From assembly GCF_964340395.1 (NCBI RefSeq), contig NC_135566.1:10976501-11036500 (forward strand): a DNA stretch of 60,000 bases, written 5' to 3'. Position 1 is the first letter of the stretch. Each line of letters opens with the position of its first letter. Positions 23,401 to 31,506 of this stretch are shown here, one piece after another. Made by a program: the position numbers and the translations under genes. Origin of the DNA: Glandiceps talaboti. Its lineage: Eukaryota; Hemichordata; Enteropneusta; Spengelidae. The notes below the pieces were generated by a model that did no database searches, was not told where the DNA came from, and saw only the letters and a program-made list of their open reading frames with translations.

Positions 23401-26355
23401 GTAGTCTGGCATCAATACGATTGTTGAACTTTATTTTTGCACTTCTAACCAAGTTTTGAAAACTTTCACGCCTTCAGTGACAACAGGTTCTGTATTTATA
23501 ATGAGATGTTGATAAAAATTGACTTCTAATGTGAGATACAGTGCTGGGCTTATGGTAATATTTTAATATGTTTACCATCATCTCAGTAAACAGGTTCATA
23601 AGGTTGGAACTTCATGTTTACCATCATGTTTTTTACTTTGCATCGATCATAGTGGTGTGACTGCTACAATTTTCATCATAGTTTACATCATATGTAAACG
23701 TGTGAATTCGCACTTATGAATGTTTATTTAGGGGGAGGGGGAGGGTTTTTTGTTAAAAACGAATGATGTCCATTTATTGAGTTTGTGTGACATTGTGCAA
23801 TCGTCCCTAAATGTTCCATCATTTATAAATTACAGTGGTCAACTGTTCAGATTGTGACCAAACCTCTTATCGAGATATTGTATTTATATATGTTTTATCA
23901 CCATTTGTAAATTACAGCAGCCAACTACACCAGTCAAGAAGAGTTCCAGTAGTAGCAGTAGTAGTAGTAGTAGTATAAGTAACGCTGTCAGTCCAAGTAC
24001 ACAACTACAGAATCAGCTGAGAGCTAGGGCAGTTTTATGTCCTTTAACAGGCAAAGGTGGAGCGGTACCGATGTGTTACAGGACATTACATATTGGAACA
24101 GGTAGGTCACAAGTTGTATAAATGTGGTTGGTTAATTCTGTATTTTGTTGTCAAAATGTCACTGAGGAAATATATCTCTCTGATTACCTGTACCCTTGTG
24201 ACTTGGCTATGATTGTGAAGTACGGCGACAGAACATCGCAAACACTCGTGCAATTCTCAATACGGCTCGCTGACATTCACACATCCTGGGGTGTCTGTCA
24301 TTAACTTCTGTAATGATAAGCGTACTGTGCTACTATCCAAAAGATATTGTATGTATGACTTGAATATTATGGTTGTTATTATAAAGTGAATGTTTCACTC
24401 TACATTGTTTCCACCAATAGTAGTAGTATACTCTGTGTCAGATATGTGTCTCCAATGCAGTGTGTCCTCGAAGGAATGACAAAATTTTTGTTGTTGGTCA
24501 AAATGGGCTGTCTTGCAAGTCACCCATTCATTGTAAGAGATATGTGTGTGTGTGTGTGGGGGGGGGGGGGATTACCAAATTTTGTTGTGTCACAAGAAGT
24601 CCCTGTACATCAGTATGTGCGTCAAAATGGCATAAAGGGCACACTTCTTCAGTAATACTAATAGTAAAGTTTTATGCAGTTTTTTTTTTTATCAATTCAC
24701 ACCTTTCTATTCGGAGTTTGGCAAAAATGGGCTGAAATCCAGATTTTTTTTTTAGATTTTCTAGAAACCTTATGGGAAAGCCACTACCCTATTTTGCTTT
24801 TTTGAAAAACCATGTATCTTAGTTCCAATTTTTTGTTGCTCACGGTCCCACCTAAATGATAAATATACCAAGATCAGATAATATATTGATTTACTATATT
24901 GAATTTCACTTAGATATGCGAGCAAGCAATTATAGTTCTGTATCTTTTATTTGGTTATTGCAGGTAGTGACATGGATGCTTGTTTGACAAATTTTGGACA
25001 CTGTAACTTTGTGTCTGCAAAACATGCATGTATATTCTATGATGAGGTAGGTGACAATTTGGTGTATTATATTTTGGTGTGCATATCTGTTTGTGAACTG
25101 TGTGCTTGAAGATATTGTTTTTTCATATTAATGGGAAGTCCTGAAATTCAAACCATTCCTGGATGGTCTACAAACATACTGCTAATGGTGTCAGATTTAA
25201 TGCATTGTGGGAAAGTTGTTTGATGTTGTAGTCAGTTATAGGGAGCCCTCTGGTGGCCAGTTCATGAGATTAACTTATTGGTAATATTGTTCCCATCATT
25301 CTATGCTATCGACCACCAATTTTGGCATCATTAGTTTTTGAGTAAAATTCATCCTCCACCTACAGTAGTATAATCCAATTCTATTTCCTCAACCAAAAGT
25401 TATCCTATATGCAAATTATTCTTTTATTATTCGCATTTTTGTCAAACTGTCCATTTGATTGACCTACAACTTTGAGCCATTTTTCATCTCATGGCAGATC
25501 TCACGAGATCCTGCATGAGCCATTGTATCCATAGCAACCATGTGAGGGTGGTCAAGCTGAAAGTGTCAAACACTTAGCAACACTATTTGTTTCAACATCA
25601 TCACACATAGCCATGGTGAAAGCTTGACTGCGATCACACGTTTGACAAACATTGTTGCTCGGCATATTTGCATAACTTGCGAGATCTGGAATGAGACGTA
25701 AATTCCCTCAGTGGGTGATGTGTCAGTGATGTAATCAATAGTACATATGGTGCAGTTTGACAAAATCTGTCAATTAGAATAGGTGAAATGTTAGTTTCAG
25801 ATATTATTATCAGTGTTAGTTTTACTGTTAGAATTACATGATACTCTATCCTATAGACGCAATGAATGTGTTCTAGGACACCTACAGTAATATAAAATGT
25901 TTGTTTGTTTTTTCTTCCCTCTGTAGACCACTCAACATTATGAACTTTTAAACTACAGTGAACACGGCACCACTGTGGATAATGTACTGTATTCGTGTGA
26001 TTTCTCCGACAAAGCTGTGTCCATGCCTCCAACCAATAGTATTGTCAGCAAAGTACGCAGTGTCATTAACACGTACAGAGGGAAGAAGGAAAAGGAAACA
26101 CTAGAAAGACCTACAATGTGTCAGGCAACACAACATATAAAGAAACAATGCAACTGTAAGACCAGTAGTTCTAGCTTAATTGGTGGCAATGGTGCTGGAT
26201 GGGAGGGCACGGCTCTGTTGCATCATGGGAGCTACATCAAAGTTGGCTGTCTGCAGTTTGTGTTCAGTATAACAGAACATGCAACCAAACAGATTCTTAG
26301 AGAAAAGAAACCTTTGTTGAAGACAGAATTACTTCGCTCAAATTCCATAGCTTAA
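5374..26355 (+). CDS. PHF12: PHF12 (Pf1), PHD finger protein 12, complete gene of 14 coding exons
   Basis: Nuclear chromatin-reader subunit of SIN3/HDAC co-repressor complexes (the family also includes MRG15-containing forms). The coding exons are 5374-5421, 5548-5729, 16304-16376, 16791-17079, 17669-17786, 18301-18433, 19034-19195, 19860-19991, 20687-21452, 22189-22320, 22826-22905, 23918-24101, 24964-25046 and 25927-26355. All introns are GT-AG and the exons join in frame to 936 residues (human about 1004). Domains: N-terminal [10 protein letters not shown] signature (6-15); PHD1 with ligands C53, C56, C65, C68, H73, C76, C93, C96; SIN3-interacting helix [17 protein letters not shown] (168-184); PHD2 with C232, C235, C247, C250, H255, C258, C273, H276; a long Ser/Thr/Asn-rich disordered region (about 390-670); a C-terminal FHA domain (about 757-825) with SAKH (784-787) and NYSEHGT (803-809). 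The C-terminus LLRSNSIA matches the human LRSNS ending. The ATG at 5374 is chosen because it gives the conserved N-terminus. A shorter product from alternative acceptor use at exon 12 is possible. Confidence 0.96.
5548..5729 (+). CDS. PHF12: PHF12 exon 2, most of PHD finger 1
   Basis: Starts after TTCCCAG. It encodes AIRALVAPP, a basic linker with REPRRTGR, then [20 protein letters not shown] and PAAFHLQC. It ends two bases into a codon at GTAAGG. The Cys completed by exon 3 continues the PHD fold, so the split codon is well supported. Confidence 0.95.
5857..5867 (+). promoter_or_regulatory. PHF12: YY1-type motif AAGATGGCGGC
   Basis: Exact match to the extended YY1 consensus, in a small CpG-containing patch at the 5' end of PHF12 intron 2. 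YY1 sites just downstream of housekeeping promoters are common. The distance to the presumed start (about 800 bp) is larger than usual, so a second start site here is also possible. Confidence 0.45.
6017..6190 (+). CDS. Possible short secreted or Ly6-like ORF (doubtful)
   Basis: A 57-codon open frame starting at an ATG (6017). The N-terminus is hydrophobic ([16 protein letters not shown]) and is followed by LECYAC, the way Ly6/uPAR-type proteins often begin after their signal peptide. The remainder lacks the full cysteine pattern of the fold. It lies inside PHF12 intron 2, 150 bp after the YY1-type motif. It may be chance, or the first exon of a nested gene whose other exons I could not find. 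Confidence 0.12.
   Translation: MSTAVRLVYLSMTVAIHALCLECYACAINKSTLNNRKTHKFCRRHFASLVTLLCILV
8758..9080 (+). mobile_element. Hairpin-repeat family, copy A
   Basis: Non-autonomous repeat made of a long imperfect palindrome (left arm ATTATTCCCCAATATTTTTC...GTTCAGC, right arm GGCTGAATGAAGAAAAATAT...GAGAATAAC) followed by a tail of about 180 bp. The tail has TATACCGGTGC, GCAAAGAAAAATTG, CACAGCAGAACC and TTTTTGTTCAACTTG and ends near GCATGGTATA. Related copies lie near 14171, 35322, 37095, 46908 and 47648. Confidence 0.8.
9320..9720. repeat. Minisatellite, about 60-bp unit, about 7 copies
   Basis: Tandem imperfect units carrying GTAACATGTAGGGTGAATG and AATGATGTGTTAGTTTCTTA, some with the palindrome TTGTACGTACAA between them. 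Non-coding, in PHF12 intron 2. Confidence 0.85.
10270..10780. repeat. 72-bp minisatellite with splice-donor-like core, 7 units
   Basis: Tandem units with a modal period of 72 bp. Each contains GTTCCCTACTAGCG, then AAGATGGTAAGTGGGGG, then ATCGACCTAGATTATG and CAGTCATTTTATCAG. ATGGTAAGT occurs seven times, in the sense strand of the intron. Because 72 is a multiple of three, the array stays open in one frame for 159 codons (repeated [10 protein letters not shown]). That frame has no start context or homology and is considered a by-product. Confidence 0.92.
14171..14740 (+). mobile_element. Hairpin-repeat family, copy B (two overlapping tails)
   Basis: A full palindrome plus a tail, interrupted near 14485 and followed by a second partial right arm and a second tail (from about 14540). 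The duplicated tail (both contain GCAATTTTGAACGTT and a CAGTGA block) suggests one copy inserted into or recombined with another. It lies in PHF12 intron 2. Confidence 0.75.
14850..15005. mobile_element. Miniature inverted-repeat transposon, 156 bp, with 5-bp target duplication
   Basis: The ends are CAGTGTTTTTGCTAAG (14850-14865) and CTTAGCAAAAACAGTG (14990-15005), inverted repeats with one mismatch in 16. Both sides are flanked by ATTTC (14845-14849 and 15006-15010), consistent with a 5-bp target-site duplication. The interior has TTCCCATGCCATTTTACC. It has no coding capacity. A 5-bp duplication with CACTG-type ends points towards Transib-like elements, but the match is short. Confidence 0.6.
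15896..15918. repeat. Poly-C run, 23 bases
   Basis: Homopolymer in PHF12 intron 2. The length is prone to sequencing error. The other strand would be G-rich and could form a quadruplex. Confidence 0.9.
16304..16376 (+). CDS. PHF12: PHF12 exon 3, end of PHD finger 1
   Basis: Starts after TTTGTAG. It completes C77 and encodes [20 protein letters not shown], supplying the last two zinc ligands (C93, C96). It ends in phase 0 at GTAAGT. The joint between exons 2 and 3 is confirmed by the human sequence around LQCCNPPL (from memory). Confidence 0.95.
16791..17079 (+). CDS. PHF12: PHF12 exon 4, linker and SIN3-interacting helix
   Basis: Encodes a charged linker ([11 protein letters not shown], acidic DPEPEQEE) then [17 protein letters not shown] and LPNEM. 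The latter block is the amphipathic SIN3 PAH2-binding segment of Pf1, well conserved. It ends one base into a codon at GTAAGA. Confidence 0.94.
17080..17668 (+). other. PHF12: PHF12 intron 4, with a hAT-type MITE
   Basis: A 589-bp intron. Its middle is occupied by the 170-bp MITE at 17250-17419; the rest is unremarkable. Confidence 0.85.
17250..17419. mobile_element. hAT-type MITE, 170 bp, with 8-bp target duplication
   Basis: Terminal inverted repeats CAGTGTGCCCTCTAA (17250-17264) and TTAGAGGGCACACTG (17405-17419) are perfect over 15 bp. They are flanked by TCAGTGAC (17242-17249) and TTAGTGAC (17420-17427), an 8-bp target duplication with one change. CAGTG ends plus an 8-bp duplication fit the hAT superfamily. 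It has no coding capacity. A diverged relative is at 24458-24646 and an internal fragment at about 46558-46630. Confidence 0.85.
17669..17786 (+). CDS. PHF12: PHF12 exon 5, basic linker and start of PHD finger 2
   Basis: Encodes [18 protein letters not shown], a likely nuclear localisation signal, then [18 protein letters not shown] with the first two PHD2 ligands (C232, C235). It ends two bases into the Arg codon at GTGAGA. Confidence 0.95.
18301..18433 (+). CDS. PHF12: PHF12 exon 6, PHD finger 2
   Basis: Starts after TCGCTTCACAG. It encodes [20 protein letters not shown] and [20 protein letters not shown], the remaining PHD2 ligands. Near-identical to vertebrate PHF12 here. It ends in phase 0 at GTAGGT. 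Confidence 0.96.
18434..19033 (+). other. PHF12: PHF12 intron 6, with an (ACCA)n tract
   Basis: A 600-bp intron. It carries an ACCA tetranucleotide repeat at about 18840-18896 and is otherwise unremarkable. Confidence 0.85.
19034..19195 (+). CDS. PHF12: PHF12 exon 7
   Basis: Fifty-four codons: [20 protein letters not shown], then [15 protein letters not shown] and a basic PPKRKTVK end. It matches the human segment LSNRCQVFDRF...IHKKHPPNRR (from memory). Phase 0 at both ends. Confidence 0.94.
19860..19991 (+). CDS. PHF12: PHF12 exon 8
   Basis: Forty-four codons beginning [19 protein letters not shown] (human counterpart VPDAIKSQYQFPPPLIAPA) and ending DEQEE, which joins to W380 of exon 9 as in human EQQEW. 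Phase 0 at both ends. Confidence 0.94.
19992..20686 (+). other. PHF12: PHF12 intron 8, with a TG-rich degenerate repeat
   Basis: A 695-bp intron. Positions about 20265-20560 are a degenerate TGATG/TGTGG-rich low-complexity tract of short related units; the open frames there are artefacts. Confidence 0.8.
20687..21452 (+). CDS. PHF12: PHF12 exon 9, disordered Ser/Thr/Asn-rich region
   Basis: The largest exon (766 bp, residues 380-634 plus one base). It starts [16 protein letters not shown], matching human WLCSVVALQCSI, then becomes a low-complexity region rich in Ser, Thr, Asn and Gly with no recognisable domain. The orthologous human region is also poorly conserved. It ends one base into a codon at GTGGGT. 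A 33-bp minisatellite begins about 35 bp after the donor. Confidence 0.93.
21487..21893. repeat. 33-bp minisatellite just after PHF12 exon 9, about 12 units
   Basis: Tandem imperfect units of TTGTGACAACGCTAGGGATG followed by AGTCACTGTTTTG. The unit length is a multiple of three, giving open frames ([10 protein letters not shown]) of 60-80 codons in two registers. These are not coding: reading on from exon 9 meets a stop before the array, and the array has no homology. Confidence 0.93.
22189..22320 (+). CDS. PHF12: PHF12 exon 10
   Basis: Encodes a Ser/Thr/Asn-rich segment ending [15 protein letters not shown], matching human VDLTNSLRAFMDVNG. The exon begins and ends inside split codons (GG and G), both consistent with its neighbours. 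Acceptor CTTTGCAG, donor GTAAGA. Confidence 0.92.
22826..22905 (+). CDS. PHF12: PHF12 exon 11
   Basis: Encodes [20 protein letters not shown] then QQLLPQK, a predicted amphipathic helix that corresponds to human [21 protein letters not shown]. It ends in phase 0 at GTAAGA. Confidence 0.94.
22906..23917 (+). other. PHF12: PHF12 intron 11
   Basis: A 1.0-kb intron. It begins with a purine-rich GA tract (22910-23030). A 26-base segment (ATATCCATTGATTGTTTGTG and following bases) is repeated near 23027 and 23078. Nothing else is seen. Confidence 0.8.
23918..24101 (+). CDS. PHF12: PHF12 exon 12, poly-Ser linker and start of FHA domain
   Basis: Starts after ACAG with a tandem acceptor (ACAGCAG), so use of the second AG would drop Q706 without shifting frame. 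It encodes QPTTPVKK, a run of 11 serines mostly written as AGT (23942-23974), then [19 protein letters not shown] and [10 protein letters not shown], the first FHA strands (human [21 protein letters not shown]). It ends one base into a codon at GTAGGT. Confidence 0.93.
24102..24963 (+). other. PHF12: PHF12 intron 12, with a diverged hAT-type MITE
   Basis: An 862-bp intron that contains the MITE relative at 24458-24646, including a G12 run (about 24547-24560). Nothing else is recognised. Confidence 0.8.
24458..24646. mobile_element. Diverged relative of the 17250 MITE
   Basis: Left end CAGTGTGTCCTC and right end AAAGGGCACACTT match the termini of the 17250-17419 element. The interior shares TTGTTGT.GGTCAAAATG and ACCAAATTTTGTTGTGTCAC. 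A TGTG/poly-G expansion lengthens it. Flanks CTCCAATG and CTTCAGTA agree at 5 of 8 positions, so the target duplication is weak. Confidence 0.65.
24964..25046 (+). CDS. PHF12: PHF12 exon 13, FHA core
   Basis: Encodes [20 protein letters not shown] then HACIFYDE. It includes the FHA SxxH motif (S784, H787) and is almost identical to human ([20 protein letters not shown]). It ends in phase 0 at GTAGGT. Confidence 0.96.
25047..25926 (+). other. PHF12: PHF12 intron 13
   Basis: An 880-bp intron with no recognised feature apart from short imperfect repeats. It ends in TTTTTTCTTCCCTCTGTAG, a strong polypyrimidine acceptor. Confidence 0.75.
25927..26355 (+). CDS. PHF12: PHF12 exon 14, FHA end and conserved C-terminus
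   Basis: 143 codons including the TAA at 26353-26355. It starts [20 protein letters not shown] with the FHA N-x-S-x-x-G-T pattern. It then has a basic variable linker and the highly conserved block [20 protein letters not shown] followed by [20 protein letters not shown], ending LLRSNSIA. The conservation of the C-terminal block with human PHF12 makes the stop secure. Confidence 0.97.
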   Translation, partial: TTQHYELLNYSEHGTTVDNVLYSCDFSDKAVSMPPTNSIVSKVRSVINTYRGKKEKETLERPTMCQATQHIKKQCNCKTSSSSLIGGNGAGWEGTALLHHGSYIKVGCLQFVFSITEHATKQILREKKPLLKTELLRSNSIA

Positions 26356-27560
26356 AAATTTCCATCAATCACAAAGACATGAAATAAGAAATGTCCCTCA
26401 CTATGCCAAACAAAATATACCAAGTGATCGTGTATAGTCTTTTTTTTTTTGCTCCTGTGTGCCAATATTCTGATGCTTATTCACCATCAGGGAAACCTTC
26501 ATTTTGACATCATGCATCTTGTATATACGCATTCACATTTTGTGTATTGTAATCTATTGAAATATTGGAAAAATGAATTTGTTAAAAAGCAACCTTATCA
26601 AAATTAGAATTCCTTGTAACTGTGTACCAATGAAATTACTAACGTGTGTTATTTCAAACATACAAAACCAATGTCAAAAAAGTATGAAAAATAATTTTTG
26701 AAGTATTTTCTATTTGTTACATGTGTATGTCAGTCAATCCACGGATATTATTAAAAATTGTGATGGCTGGCCAACTTTACTAAACGGTTTTTATCCTGTT
26801 CATATGGGAAGGGGTGGGGTGGGGGAGTTTTGATTGTCCACTTGTAATATGCATAGATGTTCCCTTTGCTTGAATATTTGGAGGGGGGGGGGAGTGTAAT
26901 GTCCAGCTTGCTTTAACATTTGCATTTGTAATTTGCATATAGCAGTTTCTATACATTTTAGAGATCATGTACATTTCTTATTATGTATGGCTTGATATTG
27001 CAGAAACTAACGATATATCATCTGACTTGGCATTGTGATTGTTTTGAAAAGCATTAAACAAACAATATACTAGATTACGAAGAAAAAAGTTTGTAAGAAA
27101 AAAAATGAAAAGATTATTTTTGCTATAATATCTATTGATAACATATGTTTTTTTAAGTTCTAATTATATAGTATAATTTATGCGCTTTGCCTATACTTGT
27201 ATTTAAACTTTTTCATACCATTGTACAAAATATGACACTTGCCTGGATGGCTGAAGGGATAGACAGCAAGCAACTTGCACTGGTGTACTTGTATCATTGA
27301 AGTATGGCAGTCTTCTTACTTGTTTAGTTATTGTATGTAGGCTCTCTTTAATTATTACCAGGACCCACTTACTGGTTGAATTACACAGAATGCCCTCCTT
27401 CATCATGTTTAGTGAACAGCCCCCTCAACCAGATGTTTGAGTGAACAGCGCCATCTATCAACACATCCTGTCAATGTGCCCTTTGGCAATATATTCTATA
27501 AATAGCAACATTGTAATAAACAGCGCCCTCTTACATCATGTTCATGAACAGTGCCACCTA
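26356..27560 (+). other. PHF12: Probable PHF12 3' UTR
   Basis: AT-rich sequence with candidate polyadenylation signals ATTAAA (27053-27058) and AATAAA (27515-27520). Further AATAAA motifs lie later (up to about 31020), so the true end is not fixed. G-rich runs at 26810-26825 and 26881-26891. Several AACAGCGCC[A/C]TCT motifs occur from 27440 on. Confidence 0.5.
27515..27520 (+). terminator. PHF12: Candidate polyadenylation signal AATAAA, PHF12
   Basis: AATAAA about 1.16 kb after the PHF12 stop codon; ATTAAA at 27053-27058 is the earlier alternative. Assigned by position only. Confidence 0.3.
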
Positions 27561-28099
27561 GGTTTGTTTACCTCACGTGCCATAGTCTCGGTTACCCAGA
27601 CTCGTTATTTGGGGGTCTCACTTAATTGCTGCTCCAAAGGGCAGGGAAATAGTTCCCAAAATGCAAAACATGTGTGAGTTCTGCTATCAGTTAGGATGCA
27701 CAAATCCTGTGATTAAGCCCATATGTTGAGTTTGCATTATTTGAAATTAACAGGTACCTATTGTCCGAGACTCAAATAAGTGGCACAGGAGCTTACCATG
27801 CCAAGGATTACACTCCACATTGCATTCTTGGCAGTGAACTTTCCTATGAATTGTGCACCCTAACAGATAGTTGAAGTTGCATACATTTTGTGTACTATTT
27901 CCCCACACTCTGTGGGATGCATAGCCATTTTAGTTTGTGTCTACAGTTTGCTGATACATTGCTTTCCATAGTAGTACTCATGTGTGATACTCAAGAGGCT
28001 TGTTCTAGAATAGCAACCATATTTGATGTAAAATGATGGGGTAATGTGAATCGCTGACAATGATTTTTAGAGAACTTAATTCAAGTATACCCAATGAAT

Positions 28100-28350
28100 G
28101 TATTACTTTGACAAGCAAACCAATCAAGATTAACCTTGTAGGGGCTTCACTCAACAACCAACCAATCAAGATTAACCTAGTAAGAGCTTCACTCAACCAA
28201 CCAATCAAGATTAACCTTGTAAATGTTTTACTCAACTACCAACCACTTTGCTGTACCACCAACCAACCAATCAAAGTTAACCTTGTCAGTGCTTCACACT
28301 ACAACAAACCAATCAAGATTATCCTTGTAATTGCTTCACACTACAAAGGG
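28100..28350. repeat. Minisatellite, about 40-bp unit, 5-6 copies
   Basis: Units contain AACCAATCAAGATTAACCTT and GTAAGTGCTTCACTCAAC variants, with spacing of 39-60 bp. The open frames over it (NQPIKINLVRAS) are by-products. Downstream of PHF12. Confidence 0.88.
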
Positions 28351-29371
28351 TATAATTCTGTTGTTAATAGCTGTTGAAACAAGCACTGTTGTTGAATGCA
28401 TTTTGGTTTGGCATACTTACTTTTTTTTTTTTATTTATCTGTGTTGGATCAGTACTAAAATTGTAAACATCTAAAGATTTCACCAGAAAAGTTCATTCAT
28501 CATGAATAAGAAACTTTGCAGTTGGTTATGAAAAGCTTAGAAACACCAACACAAAGTCATTTACTGGATTTGTTGGCATATCCATTTCAATGTGGCACTG
28601 ATAACTGTTTATTTTTTCCCCACGGAAAAGCCTTAGTTAAAAATGTATTTTGTGTTTCGGACAGACATAAACCTTGGACAAGTTTGACAACAAAGAAAAA
28701 AATATTGTGATTTCAAATCACACTGAAAAGACATTGAATGTCCTTGAATTTCAAACCATTCCTCAGAAGTTACTGAATTATGTGAATTACTCATGAAAAG
28801 GAGTAGAAAGTTGACAAACCTGACAAGTGAACTTGTTGCCACATGAATTGAAACAACACATTAATACATTGGTGAAAATAAACTGGAAAATGGTTGATGA
28901 TGAAAATTCCTGAAAAATGAATTTGAAATCCTTGGAAATTTTAGTGATTATAAAATGGAGGGAAAATTTTTTTTGGAAGGAAACAGGTCGTCATTTGCAT
29001 GGAGGGAAATTTTTTTATGTTCGTTCTTGCTTCTTGCATACTTATCTACTTACAAACTTCAAATTATAAATGGGAGATTTTCTAGCAAGACAGAGAGCAC
29101 CATCAGCATACTTACTTGTGTTGATAACCTCGATACCTGCCTACACTGACATAAACACACGAAAGACTACCGACAAGTACCCAGTTGTTGCTGCTAACTT
29201 GTAGTTTATGTATGTTACGTAAAAACAATGTTAGAATATATTACATACATTCATCATGTAAATCATGTTATTTTCATAAGTTATTTTTAAAAATTGTGTA
29301 TTTTTTCTTCTTATAGTTCATGGTATAATACATAATGTAATATTTGTGTAAAATAGATCGAACAGACTTTA

Positions 29372-29617
29372 TGAATATCTATTGTGTTGTGTCTTTATTG
29401 TGAGATGTGGTGTATGAATATCTATTGTCTTTATTGTGTGATGTGGCGTATGAATATCTGTTGTGTTGTCTTTATTGTGTGATGTGGCGTATGAATGTCT
29501 ATTGTGTTGTCTTTATTGTGTGATGTGTATGAATATCTATTGTGTTGTGTCTTTATTGTGTGATGTGGCTTGTGAATATCTATTGTGTTGTGTCTTTATT
29601 GTGTGGTGTGTTGGGTG
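29372..29617. repeat. Minisatellite, 36-43-bp unit, 6 copies
   Basis: Units of GAATATCTATTGTGTTGTGT then CTTTATTGTGTGATGTGGCG TAT with small length changes. Between PHF12 and UNC119. Confidence 0.92.
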
Positions 29618-29620
29618 TGT

Positions 29621-29971
29621 CTACATGTACTGACTAATCAATGAAGTGCATTTGCTTATAATGTTGGCCCACTTTGGAAGTGCGCCACCATGTGGTGAAT
29701 ACTTGTCAATGATATTTGGCAGTTCTCCAAATATTCTTTTGCCCATAATATAAATCACTGACAACATGACAAACTCAAGACTATGTAAATACCTTGTATC
29801 AGCCAATAATATGGACCCTTCTACAATGGATTTTGTAGAACATCCAAGGAGAGCACCATTGTAGAAAAAGATGGGCATCTGCAATGGATGAAATTTAACA
29901 CCCATGCAGTTATTGGTAAGGGTGTCCCTATTTTTTACCCGACTGACTCGACGTTTCAGGTCCGACATCAA
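29621..29971 (-). other. Unrecognised 117-codon open frame (doubtful)
   Basis: An open frame on the minus strand between PHF12 and UNC119, not low-complexity. The translation (containing GVKFHPLQMPIFFYNGALLG) resembles nothing I recognise, and there is no clear splice or promoter signal. It could be chance or a decayed element. Confidence 0.1.
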
Positions 29972-31160
29972 AAGTAAATTATTTTCACCCGCCCTAAATA
30001 CTTTGTTGAACAGCGCCCTCTCTGGCTAGAATAAAAAAGTGTCTGGACTGTCGACGTAATCTACAGTCTTGGTCAGAGTCTTGTCTTGGTATTGACTACA
30101 GTCGTTCACGAACAGAGCCTCTTTTTCATGACAAGTTATTCAAGTGGGGTGGAGGTGGGGGAGGGGGCTGAGAACATGCCAATTGTGTAGAGAAGCTGGG
30201 AAATGGCTTGTTACCAGGAATCCAATAAAAGAAGATGGAGAGGAGGAAAAGGAGAGGCATAGAAACATGGTTCATTTATTTTTTATTTTCGACCGACCAA
30301 CCCATCGTTCTATGAAAAACTAATGAGAAACAAAATAAAAGGGTCACTCTAACAGACAGGATAACATTGGAAAATTGTAGCCAATGTTAGACAAATAAAA
30401 TGTTATATTAGAAATGATACTAGTATAATAGACCCACCCATTCCAGACATTTTCCCTTATGTGTTTTCACTCATCTTAAACAAGATGACCGAAAAGTGCC
30501 ATTAATTGGGTCGCATCCATGTTTGGGAGGACAGAACTCCCCTTCTCTCCCCCCCCACACACACATATACACACTAACATACTTTGGATAAACTTTACGT
30601 GTGATAAGAACAGTCCACTCATCGGGAAGATAACCATGAATGTGTGTGTGTGTGTGTGGGGGGGGGGGGACACATCATAAGTTTGCGTTGTCTTGAAAAA
30701 GGGTCACAAAAGGTCAAAAGTGACTGCAATTAATGTACCATATTTGAACACATAATAACTCCCAGAGGAATTACTACAGTTCACAAACCTCAAATGGAAA
30801 AGAAATCAGTGAATTAAAATAAAATAAAGTGGCAGTTTTTGAAGTGAGGATTGAATAACATATTTTGGTCCAAACTGAAGTCTTAAATTGTATTTTAGTA
30901 TCGTGTGTGTTTTATTGTCTGTTGTGTCATTCTTTTATATTCTAAGTTTTATTTCACGTTTTGTTTTTTTATGAGCTCGTGTGAAAAATCAATTTCCAAT
31001 GCTTTGTTAGCATATGGCAAATAAAATTATTATTATATTCCTTAACATTAATGGAATACAAAATTGTCATTTACTTAACAAGCCAAAACATGTCGTTTGT
31101 AAACTTTGTATTTGAAGTTGAAAAGATACAAAAAGATTTTCAACCAAGCTGGGGGTACTG
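29972..31160. other. Intergenic DNA upstream of UNC119
   Basis: No gene recognised. It contains short homopolymer and dinucleotide tracts (C run near 30550; TG then poly-G at 30640-30669) and several AATAAA motifs that could serve long PHF12 transcripts. Confidence 0.6.
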
Positions 31161-31175
31161 ACCCCTTGCTAATTT

Positions 31176-31186
31176 TCCCAGCATGC
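31176..31186 (+). promoter_or_regulatory. UNC119: ZNF143/THAP11-type motif in UNC119 promoter
   Basis: TCCCAGCATGC followed by ACTGCAAG matches the core of the long ZNF143/THAP11 promoter motif (TCCCAnnATGCnnnGC). It lies about 150 bp upstream of the UNC119 ATG, and an inverted CCAAT box (ATTGG, 31212-31216) follows it. No TATA box is seen. ZNF143 motifs are known from many metazoan housekeeping promoters; binding here is inferred. Confidence 0.6.
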
Positions 31187-31334
31187 ACTGCAAGGGTGCA
31201 GCGGCGTCCATATTGGTTTTTACAGCATACTAGAAACGAGAAACGCTGATCGGGAAATTTCCAGTCGTCACAACACCTCCATACTTCATCAGGGTTAATT
31301 TTGAGCGTACACGTTTACAGAGACATTGTTAAAT

Positions 31335-31506
31335 ATGAGTACTCAGTCACCAGAGAAGAAAAGTGGTTCAGAGAAAAAGAAAGGAGGGGGTTTTCTGAGT
31401 AGGAAAGCCAAGAAGAAACAAACAGAAACTGTCACTGAAGAGGAGCTGCTTGAAAAAGACAGTGTGACACCCGAAGACACTCTAAAATTAAACAGGTGCA
31501 CAGAAA
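31335..31506 (+). CDS. UNC119: UNC119 exon 1
   Basis: Encodes the variable N-terminus [20 protein letters not shown], a Lys/Arg stretch (LSRKAKKKQ), then [20 protein letters not shown] and CTE. The donor is placed at 31507 (GTAAGA) and not at the weaker GTGCAC 11 bases earlier. Only the later site gives an in-frame join and the length of human LQRITGDYLC. Confidence 0.88.

Noticed and set aside
31496-31506. Earlier donor (AACAG/GTGCAC) for UNC119 exon 1
   Set aside because: It would end the exon in a phase that does not join exon 2 in frame and would shorten the conserved LQRITGDYLC-equivalent stretch. The GTAAGA donor at 31507 fits both.
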